From Nitrospirota bacterium (GTDB lineage Bacteria > Nitrospirota > Thermodesulfovibrionia > Thermodesulfovibrionales > UBA1546): 17,143 nt of DNA. The notes beneath the pieces are model-generated. The model searched no databases. It saw only the letters and a list, made by a program, of their open reading frames with translations, and had not been told where the DNA came from. The stretch covers positions 1-17,143 of the forward strand of contig SCSY01000016.1 of assembly GCA_004298625.1 (NCBI GenBank), in the 5' to 3' direction. Below are positions 7,066-13,256 of the stretch, piece after piece (the first letter of the stretch is position 1; every line of letters begins with the position of its first letter). The position numbers and the translations under genes are program-made.

Positions 7066-7425
7066 CTATTTTCTTTTTGGCTTTGATTTGCGCGCGCCTT
7101 TTCCCGAAGATTTTTTACCGGAAATGCCTTCGAGTTTCGCTATCTGCGCTTCAAGTTTTTTTATCCCTTTGACGGCAGATTTAACCTTTGCGTCGCTGAG
7201 AGGGTTTTTTGATTCTTTTGCTGCAAGGTCATATACCTTTCCGCCGAGGTCTGTGAAGTTTGACTGTATCTTCATCTTGAGTTCGAAAATCCTGTATCTC
7301 CTTTTTCCTTCCTCTGCAAGTTCCTCTGCCTTTTCAACGGCAACAGTGGCTCCCTTCCTCATAGCAGCGATACTTTCGTCAATGCTTTTTTGGATGTCTT
7401 TTTGAATTCTGTCCCAGAGTCCCAT
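7066..7425 (-). CDS. Small helical basic-tailed protein of unknown function
   Basis: A 119-residue protein starting MGLWDRIQKDIQKSIDESIA. It is predicted by eye to be almost entirely amphipathic helix to about residue 100, then a Lys/Ser/Gly/Arg/Pro tail (SGKKSSGKGARKSKPKRK). It has no signal peptide, no membrane helix and no cysteine. I do not recognise a named family; phasin-like or coiled-coil scaffolding proteins have a similar make-up, but nothing proves that. The start is decided by GGAGG (7435-7431) five bases before the ATG. It is read in the same direction as lemA but separated from it by 176 bases that hold a palindromic element, so it may be a separate unit. Confidence 0.75.
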   Translation of the reverse strand: MGLWDRIQKDIQKSIDESIAAMRKGATVAVEKAEELAEEGKRRYRIFELKMKIQSNFTDLGGKVYDLAAKESKNPLSDAKVKSAVKGIKKLEAQIAKLEGISGKKSSGKGARKSKPKRK

Positions 7426-7461
7426 AATTTCCTCCTACTAAGAATTTAAAATAACATCTTT

Positions 7462-7490
7462 AAGATAGCACAAAACAGTTCTATTGAAAA
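7462..7490 (-). promoter_or_regulatory. Possible sigma70-type promoter for the small helical protein
   Basis: On the minus strand TTTTCA (7490-7485), a 17-base spacer and TGC-TATCTT (extended -10, hexamer 7467-7462) lie about 40 bases upstream of the ATG at 7425. The -35 matches 4 of 6 consensus positions. Moderate to weak support. Confidence 0.35.
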
Positions 7491-7523
7491 GAGGAAAAAG
7501 ATATGTTAATCTCAACAAAGCTT

Positions 7524-7590
7524 AGTGTCAGTATCCAGTGTCGGTGTCGGTAATTTTCAACTGACACTGTTCACTGTCACTAATCACTGG
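7524..7590. repeat. Degenerate tandem repeats with inverted symmetry in the dcd leader
   Basis: The right arm is four approximate heptamers (7563-7590: GACACTG, TTCACTG, TCACTAA, TCACTGG). The left arm (7524-7551) is built of AGTGTC/GGTGTC-like units in the opposite sense. AGTGTCAGT (7524-7532) is the perfect reverse complement of ACTGACACT (7560-7568), and CCAGTG (7535-7540) matches CACTGG (7585-7590). The last unit supplies the GGTG that serves as the dcd ribosome-binding site. Confidence 0.7.
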
Positions 7591-7598
7591 TGATAATA

Positions 7599-8147
7599 AT
7601 GGTCAAAAACGACAAATGGATAAGAGAGATGGCTGAAAAGGGGATGATAACTCCCTTTGATGCCAATCAGGTGAGAAAGGGCGTCATATCCTACGGCGTT
7701 AGCTCTTACGGATATGACATGAGGATATTCGATGAGTTCAAGATTTTTGAAGCCGGAGAAAATAAAATTATCGATCCCAAGAATTTCTCAGAGACCCATT
7801 TTACTGATTTCAAGGGAGATGTCTGCATAGTACCGCCTAATTCCTATGTCCTTGCACGCTCTTTTGAATATTTTAAAATTCCAAGGGATGTTCTCGTTAT
7901 ATGCCTCGGGAAATCAACTTATGCTCGTTCCGGCGTAATAGTGAATGTCACGCCATTGGAGCCGGAGTGGGAAGGGTATATAACAATTTCGATATCAAAT
8001 ACAGCGCCTGTGCCTGCAAAGCTGTATTCAAATGAGGGGCTTGCGCAGCTTATTTTCCTCGGGGCATCGGAATCGTGCGAGACTTCTTATGCCGATAAGG
8101 CAGGGAAATATCAAGCGCAGAAGAATATAACGCTATCAAAGACGTAA
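7599..8147 (+). CDS. dcd: dCTP deaminase family protein with catalytic Glu replaced by Ser
   Basis: This 182-residue trimeric-dUTPase-fold protein should deaminate dCTP to dUTP for thymidylate synthesis. Family motifs are present: SSYGYDMRI (35-43), VCIVPPNSYVLARSFEYF, GKSTYARSGVIVNVTPLEPE (Arg110 and neighbours of the active site), LYSNEGLAQLIFL and the C-terminal SYADKAGKYQAQKNITLSKT. It is the subtype seen in Rickettsia and Aquifex. The catalytic Glu (Glu138 in E. coli, in the strand IVLEF; VTLEFSN in close relatives) aligns with Ser131 in ITISISN. That is a TCG codon at 7989, two base changes from a Glu codon. The frame opens at a GTG at 7590, but GGTG six bases before ATG 7599 and family length favour the ATG. 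pyrF follows after 10 bases, giving a pyrimidine pair. Confidence 0.9.
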   Translation: MVKNDKWIREMAEKGMITPFDANQVRKGVISYGVSSYGYDMRIFDEFKIFEAGENKIIDPKNFSETHFTDFKGDVCIVPPNSYVLARSFEYFKIPRDVLVICLGKSTYARSGVIVNVTPLEPEWEGYITISISNTAPVPAKLYSNEGLAQLIFLGASESCETSYADKAGKYQAQKNITLSKT

Positions 8148-8157
8148 GGAACCGGTA

Positions 8158-8877
8158 ATGCCCTGGAGAGAGAAATTAATAATAGCCCTTGATGTCGCAG
8201 AGCTTGATTATGCCCTTGAGCTTGTGGATAAGTTCGGAGACCAGATAGAGATATATAAGGTTGGTCTTGAGCTTTTTACTTCTGCGGGGCCAAAGATAAT
8301 TGAGGAGCTTCATAAGCGAAATAAGAAGGTCTTTCTTGACCTCAAGTTTCACGATATTCCTAATACAGTAATAAAGGCAGCTATCGCTGCAACAAGACTT
8401 GGCGTTTTTATGTTCAATGTCCATGCATCAGGCGGTCTTGAGATGATGACAAAATGCAGAGAAGCTGTTGTTCAGCTCTGTCTTAAGGAAAATCTTAAGA
8501 AACCGAGGATTCTCGGAGTAACTGTTCTTACGAGCATGTCTCAGGATGTTTTAAAGCATGAAATTGGAATCCAGCACAGCCTTAACACGCACGTAAGACA
8601 TCTTGCCGCGCTTTCCTTGAAGGCCGGGCTTGATGGTGTTGTTGCGTCAGGCCATGAGGTTGCAAGGATTAAAGGTCACTGCGGAAATGGATTTTTGATT
8701 GTAACACCGGGCATAAGACCCTCATGGCAGCCTCCTGACGACCAGCACAGGACAATGACGCTGAAACAGGCATTGAGAGAAGGGGCGGATTATATTGTGA
8801 TGGGAAGGGCGATCCTTAATTCGGACAATCCGCTTAAGACGCTTGAGTTGATATCATTAGAGATGCTCACGGCATAG
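8158..8877 (+). CDS. pyrF: Orotidine 5'-phosphate decarboxylase
   Basis: This 239-residue TIM-barrel enzyme makes UMP from OMP, the last step of de novo UMP synthesis. The catalytic motif DLKFHDIPNT is at 61-70 (Asp61, Lys63, Asp66). Also present are the substrate residues ALDVAELDYAL (Asp12), IYKVGLELF (Lys34), the phosphate-binding VTPGIRP (182-188, Arg187) and GADYIVMGRAIL near the C-terminus. Length is normal for the bacterial short type. ATG 8158 is preceded by AGGA at a proper distance and lies 10 bases after the dcd stop, so the two pyrimidine genes are likely one operon. A hairpin followed by a T-run lies 35 bases after the stop. Confidence 0.97.
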   Translation: MPWREKLIIALDVAELDYALELVDKFGDQIEIYKVGLELFTSAGPKIIEELHKRNKKVFLDLKFHDIPNTVIKAAIAATRLGVFMFNVHASGGLEMMTKCREAVVQLCLKENLKKPRILGVTVLTSMSQDVLKHEIGIQHSLNTHVRHLAALSLKAGLDGVVASGHEVARIKGHCGNGFLIVTPGIRPSWQPPDDQHRTMTLKQALREGADYIVMGRAILNSDNPLKTLELISLEMLTA

Positions 8878-8912
8878 AAGGATTACAGGAAGATATAATA
8901 TTTTCGCTCATT

Positions 8913-8944
8913 CTCGGTTGCCGTGGGCGACCTCCGAGGTTTTT
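8913..8944 (+). terminator. Probable Rho-independent terminator after pyrF
   Basis: CTCGGTTGCC (8913-8922), loop GTG, then GGCGACCTCCGAG (8926-8938) form a GC-rich stem with one small bulge, followed by GGTTTTT. It would end the dcd-pyrF transcript before trpE. The segment could also be a dispersed palindrome. Confidence 0.5.
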
Positions 8945-8969
8945 GCCTCTTTATATTAATTGAAGGTTA

Positions 8970-10457
8970 ATGAAATCATATACCGCTAAAAAAGATTTTC
9001 TGTCACGTGTTTCAGATAAGGGAATTCCGCCTGTTTATAGGGAAATCCCTTATTCCTCTCCGCATTTGGTTTATGAATCCCTGATATCCCCGAACAGTTT
9101 CCTTCTCGAAAGCGTAAAGGGGCCGGAGAAGATTGCCCGCTATTCGTTCATCGGCTTTGATCCGTATTTAGTCTTCAAGGTTAAAAACGGCTCTGTTGAA
9201 ATCACGACAAAGGGTAAGAGGTCATTATCTTCCGTGCCTCCATTGCCAAGACTGAAATCTCTCGTAACAGCATATAAACAGATGCCGGTGAAGTCTCTCC
9301 CTCCATTTCAGGGAGGCGCAGTGGGGCTTTTGAGTTATGACTTTGTCCAATATCTTGAGAAGCTGCCTAAAACAACAAAAGATGACCTTAAAATCCCTGA
9401 CGCTCATTTTTTTATGATTGATAAACTCGTTGCATTCGACCACAAAAAGGAAAAAGCATGGATTATCGTTTGCCCCGGCGCTCGGGATACGGATTTGGGA
9501 TATGGGTATATGGATGCAGACTGGGGGAAGAAGTATGAGGAAGCAACTCAGCAAATAGATGAAATTAGTTCAAAGGTTCAAAAGTTCAAAAGTTCAAAAG
9601 AAAAAACTTCTGCGCTTCTGCGCTTCCGCGCTTCTGTGCTTAAACACGGGTTATCCAAAACCCAATATATGAATATGGTAAAAAAAGCCAAGGAATACAT
9701 TGCTGCCGGAGATATTTTTCAGGCGAATCTTTCTCTGAGGGTTTCGGCTAAAATAGGTAAGGCAAATCCCTGGGGACTTTACAAAATTCTCCGCTCGATA
9801 AATCCCGCTCCATTTGCAGGCTATATTGATTTTGGAGATTACCACATAATCAGCTCATCACCTGAAAGGTTGATAAGCATAAAAAATGGAATTGTAGAGA
9901 CAAGGCCGATTGCGGGCACAAGGCCGAGAGGAAAAGATAAGAATGAGGATGAAATTATGAGGGCCGAACTGCTTCTTAATGAGAAGGAGAGGGCGGAGCA
10001 TATAATGCTCATTGACCTTGAAAGGAATGATATTGGAAGGGTCTGCGATTACGGCAGCGTTCATGTTGATGAGCTTATGATTACCGAGGATTATTCTCAT
10101 GTGATGCATATCGTTTCCAATGTGAAGGGCAGGCTTGCTGAAGGCAAGACATGTTTTGACGCAATTAAAGCTGCATTTCCCGGAGGCACAATTACAGGCG
10201 TTCCCAAGGTCAGGTGCATGGAAATAATCGCCGAACTCGAGCCTGTCTCAAGGGGCATTTACACGGGCTCGATAGGCTATATCGGTTTTTCAGGAAACAT
10301 GGATTTGAATATTATTATCAGGACATTTCTGGTAAAGAAGGGTTTTGCGTATATTCAGGCAGGCGCAGGCATTGTCGCTGATTCAGACCCTGAAAAAGAA
10401 TATTATGAAAGCCTTAAAAAGGCTGAGGCATTGCTTAAGACCCTTGAAAAGATTTAG
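8970..10457 (+). CDS. trpE: Anthranilate synthase component I
   Basis: This 495-residue chorismate-utilising enzyme makes anthranilate with ammonia supplied by TrpG. The Trp-feedback motif LLESx10S is intact (LLES at 45-48, Ser59). The chorismate domain shows AGDIFQANLSLR, PIAGTRPRG (313-321; Ala where aminodeoxychorismate synthase PabB has Lys), HIMLIDLERNDIGR from His344, FPGGTITGVPK (403-413) and YIQAGAGIVADSDPEKEY. PIAGT plus the LLES motif separates it from PabB. The start has AAGG just upstream of ATG 8970. Residues about 200-224, in the linker between the N-terminal and catalytic domains, are encoded by two back-to-back octamer arrays (9567-9598 and 9607-9638), 72 bases in total and in frame. 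No trpG or other trp gene is in the window. The stop overlaps that of the convergent GTPase gene by four bases. Confidence 0.95.
   Translation: MKSYTAKKDFLSRVSDKGIPPVYREIPYSSPHLVYESLISPNSFLLESVKGPEKIARYSFIGFDPYLVFKVKNGSVEITTKGKRSLSSVPPLPRLKSLVTAYKQMPVKSLPPFQGGAVGLLSYDFVQYLEKLPKTTKDDLKIPDAHFFMIDKLVAFDHKKEKAWIIVCPGARDTDLGYGYMDADWGKKYEEATQQIDEISSKVQKFKSSKEKTSALLRFRASVLKHGLSKTQYMNMVKKAKEYIAAGDIFQANLSLRVSAKIGKANPWGLYKILRSINPAPFAGYIDFGDYHIISSSPERLISIKNGIVETRPIAGTRPRGKDKNEDEIMRAELLLNEKERAEHIMLIDLERNDIGRVCDYGSVHVDELMITEDYSHVMHIVSNVKGRLAEGKTCFDAIKAAFPGGTITGVPKVRCMEIIAELEPVSRGIYTGSIGYIGFSGNMDLNIIIRTFLVKKGFAYIQAGAGIVADSDPEKEYYESLKKAEALLKTLEKI
9567..9638. repeat. Two adjacent octamer arrays inside trpE
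   Basis: Four copies of AGTTCAAA (one with a G at position 1) at 9567-9598 are followed, after eight bases, by four copies of CTTCTGCG (variants CTTCCGCG and CTTCTGTG) at 9607-9638. They encode a Lys/Ser/Arg-rich stretch in the inter-domain linker. Confidence 0.9.
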
Positions 10458-11833
10458 CTGAACCAGCCTTTCTTCTTACCCTTGCCCTTTATTCTTTCTA
10501 CTGTCTCGGCTATTTTCATCTCTCTGACTATGCTTAACATCTCCTTCTGTTCTTCTTTTGTTTTCCTCAGCTCGTCGGATAATTCCTTAATCGCAGCTTT
10601 GAGGCTGATAAGCAACTGGTTTGTTTCCTTAATGCCTTCAGCCATTTCATCGAGTTTTGCAATGGGGAGTATCGGGATTTCCTTGATGCTTGCTCTTATT
10701 TTGTCGAATTCTTCGTCGAGTTTTGCAATGGGAAATATCGGGATTTCCTTGATGCTCGCTCTTATTTTATCGAATTCTTCAACCGGAAATACAGGAACTT
10801 CTCTGATCTGAGGCTCTCTCCACTTTTCTTCTGTTTCTTCTATTTCTTTTTTAACCTCCGGCATTTCTATCGGCATTTCTATTGTTTCTGATGATTGAAG
10901 GGGCTCTTGAGCAAGAGAAATTTCCTTCTCCGGTTCAGGCTCTATTGGAAGGGCGTAAGGTTTTTCAGCTTCAGTTTTTTCCTCTTCGATTAGTTGCTCA
11001 GGTGGAGCAGGTTGAGGAATCTCTTCAGTAAAAAAGAAATCTTCTTCGGATACAGACCCCTGTGGGATTTCAAGAGAGTTTGCTTCGGGTATTTTTTCTT
11101 CTTCGGCTGTCTCTTCTTCGAATGATATGATTTGTTCTTCTGCTGTTTCTGCTGCAAATATTTTTTCTTCAACCTGCGCTGGAGGTATAACTTCTTCAAT
11201 AACTTGCGCTGGTTCCTCAGGTTTCGCAGCAGGCTGAATCTCAATCTTATGCTTTCTGGCGATATCTTTGATTAGAAGTTTTGTGGCGACCTGGAAGGTC
11301 TCCTGAACGCCTTTGCCGTTAACTGCCTCGGCCTCCAGATACACATAATCCCCATCATTCAGGTCTTTATTTAATTCAGCAATTGAGAGAATATCAGAAA
11401 GGTCTCTCTTGTTGTATTGCAGGACGAGCGGAATATCCTGAGGGTTTATGTTATTTGAGAGGAGATTATTTTTCATATTGGCAAAGCTTTCCAGATTTGC
11501 ATCTCTCATGGCCTTTTGAGAGTCGGCAACAAATATAATGGCGTCTGCGCCTTTAAGCACAACTTTCCTCGTGGCATCATATTTCACCTGGCCGGGAACT
11601 GTATAAAGCTGAAATCTGACAGAAAAGTCTTTTACCTTCCCGAGTTCCACCGGTAGAAAGTCAAAGAACAACGTCCTGTCGGTTTCTGTGGCTAATGAAA
11701 GCAGTTTCCCTGTTTTTTGCGGATCCAGCGCTGAATGCAGGTGCTGGAGATTGGTTGTTTTTCCGCTCAGGCCGGGACCGTAGTAAACAATCTTAAGGGT
11801 AATTTCCTTTGTTGCATAGTTAAAGAGCGCCAA
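10454..11833 (-). CDS. MglA-family GTPase with long acidic/coiled-coil C-terminal extension
   Basis: The first ~195 of 459 residues are a full MglA-type small GTPase, the switch that sets cell polarity and gliding or pilus-based motility in Myxococcus and relatives. Visible are the P-loop GPGLSGKTT (19-27), TETDRTLFFDFLP with Arg53 and Thr54, TVPGQ (78-82, Gln82), NKRD (141-144) and the EAEAVNGKGV base-binding region. Residue numbers match those of M. xanthus MglA. After residue 200 comes a ~260-residue tail: a Glu/Pro-rich low-complexity stretch, two 22-residue repeats (FDKIRASIKEIP...), a likely coiled coil (about 395-445) and a basic end KGKGKKKGWFS. The start is TTG at 11833, supported by AGGTG seven bases upstream and by the conserved MALFNYA beginning. 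No roadblock/MglB partner gene adjoins it. It lies 28 bases after the GGDEF gene and is probably co-transcribed. Confidence 0.88.
   Translation of the reverse strand: MALFNYATKEITLKIVYYGPGLSGKTTNLQHLHSALDPQKTGKLLSLATETDRTLFFDFLPVELGKVKDFSVRFQLYTVPGQVKYDATRKVVLKGADAIIFVADSQKAMRDANLESFANMKNNLLSNNINPQDIPLVLQYNKRDLSDILSIAELNKDLNDGDYVYLEAEAVNGKGVQETFQVATKLLIKDIARKHKIEIQPAAKPEEPAQVIEEVIPPAQVEEKIFAAETAEEQIISFEEETAEEEKIPEANSLEIPQGSVSEEDFFFTEEIPQPAPPEQLIEEEKTEAEKPYALPIEPEPEKEISLAQEPLQSSETIEMPIEMPEVKKEIEETEEKWREPQIREVPVFPVEEFDKIRASIKEIPIFPIAKLDEEFDKIRASIKEIPILPIAKLDEMAEGIKETNQLLISLKAAIKELSDELRKTKEEQKEMLSIVREMKIAETVERIKGKGKKKGWFS
10651..10782. repeat. Tandem 66-bp repeat in the GTPase tail
   Basis: Two nearly identical units begin at 10651 and 10717 (period 66 bases, 22 residues). 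They encode FDKIRASIKEIPIxPIAKLDE twice, and EVPVFPVEE just before them looks like a third, decayed half-unit. Confidence 0.85.
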
Positions 11834-11861
11834 TTCTTTTCACCTTGCTTTTTAAAATTTA

Positions 11862-13256
11862 TTAAGCAATAGCATAAACACCATTTCTGGTGGTATTTTT
11901 AACTCTGTACATGGCTTCATCTGCCAGGCGAAGAAGATCCTCTTTGGTTTTGGCGCTTTCAGGATAAGATGCAACTCCAAAACTTGCGGTAACCTTAAGC
12001 CCATAGCCCTCTTTTTTTAGAAATACATTCTGCTCGACAGATGCCCTTATTCTCTCTGCTATCTGAGCAGCCGCCCCGGGAGTTGTCTGCGGCAGGACGA
12101 CCACAAATTCATCACCGCCGTATCTGGCGACAATGTCTATAGTGCGCAGGCTTTTGATGATCATCTGTCCCATCTCGACAAGGGTCTTGCTGCCCACCAG
12201 ATGTCCGTGAATGTCATTTATATTTTTAAAATGGTCAATGTCAATAAAGATAAGGGATATTGAAGTGTTGTATCTGTTTGAGCGGTGGATCTCCATCTCT
12301 ATGGTTCTGTTCAGATACCTGGTATTAAACAGTTTTGTAAGGTCATCCGTGACAGCGAGTTCCGCCATTTTCTGGTAGAGAGACGTCCGTTCGATTGCAA
12401 GGGACGCCTGGTCAATAAGCCTCATAAGCAGCGAGAGGTCTTCATTTGTGAACTGTCCGCCTGTGACCTTATTTACGACCTCAAGAACTCCGATGACGCG
12501 GCCTTTGCTTTTTATCGGCACGCACATCAACGACTTTGTCTTGAAATGCGTCTGTTTATCCACCCTGGAACTGAACCTCTCATCCTTGGATACATCGGGC
12601 ACGATTACGGGGACTCCCTCTTGCGCAACCCAGCCTGCAATGCCTTCCCCGAGCTTGAGTCTGTATTTCTCCATTTGAGATTTTTTCTTGCTGTCGGTAG
12701 CTTCGAAGACCAATTCGCCTGTTTCCTCGTCAACAAGCAGCACAGACCATGTCTCGGCCTTTGTCATCTCTTTTGTTTTTTTCATTATTGCAACGAGTAT
12801 TTCGTTGAGTTCCATCGAGGATGTCAATATTTTCGCAACCTCCTCAAAGAACTCTATCTCTTTTTTTGCAATATCAAGTTCCTGCTGAAGTATTTTATTC
12901 TCGTTCCAGATGCTCTTTTCTTTCAAAATACGGTTTATAAAATACAGCAGTTCTTTTTCCGACGGCCTGTAAGTGGGGCAGGTAAGAGGATTTTTCAGCC
13001 AGACCGACATCCCTCTGAAAGAATAGTCAGGGGCTATTACAAGTTTTGGTATGTTGACGGATGCTTTCATGAATTCCCGGAATGAGCTGTTTTTGTTTTG
13101 CTCTTTCTCAACTATGATCATATCTGCCTTGTCATCGAGTCGTGGAATAGCATTATCAAGGGATCTGAACCTTGAGACCTCGAAGCCCTCTTGGGAAAGT
13201 ATATCCTCGAAATCCTTTTTGAAGACACCTGTGCCGATTAAAAGTATTTTAGGCAT
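11862..13256 (-). CDS. Degenerate receiver-GAF-GGDEF cyclase, possible Hypr (cGAMP) type
   Basis: A 464-residue cytoplasmic signalling protein. Residues 1-112 have a receiver-like layout (MPKILLIGTG, DMIIVEKE, NIPKLVIAPD), but Glu50 replaces the phospho-acceptor Asp and the N-terminal acidic pair is missing, so phosphorylation is unlikely. A short coiled coil (112-145) leads to a GAF domain (about 148-290; GEGIAGWVAQEGVPVIVPDV, SLMCVPIKSKGRVIGVLEVV). The GGDEF domain (about 300-460) has FIDIDHFKNIND (metal Asp339, Asn347), an intact GGDEF at 380-384 and an inhibitory-site RxxD (RTID, 371-374) five residues before it, so it should be an active cyclase with product feedback. Ser356 replaces the guanine-contacting Asp of GHxxGD, as reported for Hypr enzymes making 3',3'-cGAMP. 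ATG 13256 overlaps the secA stop by 8 bases. Confidence 0.92.
   Translation of the reverse strand: MPKILLIGTGVFKKDFEDILSQEGFEVSRFRSLDNAIPRLDDKADMIIVEKEQNKNSSFREFMKASVNIPKLVIAPDYSFRGMSVWLKNPLTCPTYRPSEKELLYFINRILKEKSIWNENKILQQELDIAKKEIEFFEEVAKILTSSMELNEILVAIMKKTKEMTKAETWSVLLVDEETGELVFEATDSKKKSQMEKYRLKLGEGIAGWVAQEGVPVIVPDVSKDERFSSRVDKQTHFKTKSLMCVPIKSKGRVIGVLEVVNKVTGGQFTNEDLSLLMRLIDQASLAIERTSLYQKMAELAVTDDLTKLFNTRYLNRTIEMEIHRSNRYNTSISLIFIDIDHFKNINDIHGHLVGSKTLVEMGQMIIKSLRTIDIVARYGGDEFVVVLPQTTPGAAAQIAERIRASVEQNVFLKKEGYGLKVTASFGVASYPESAKTKEDLLRLADEAMYRVKNTTRNGVYAIA

Noticed and set aside
8880..8969. Trp attenuator or T-box leader before trpE
   Set aside because: No leader peptide with Trp codons and no T-box core were seen. 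The hairpin lies close to pyrF and looks like a plain terminator or dispersed palindrome.
12285..13085. A 266-codon plus-strand open frame opposite the GGDEF gene
   Set aside because: The opposite strand encodes clear GAF and GGDEF domains; the plus-strand product has no recognisable motif or ribosome-binding site.
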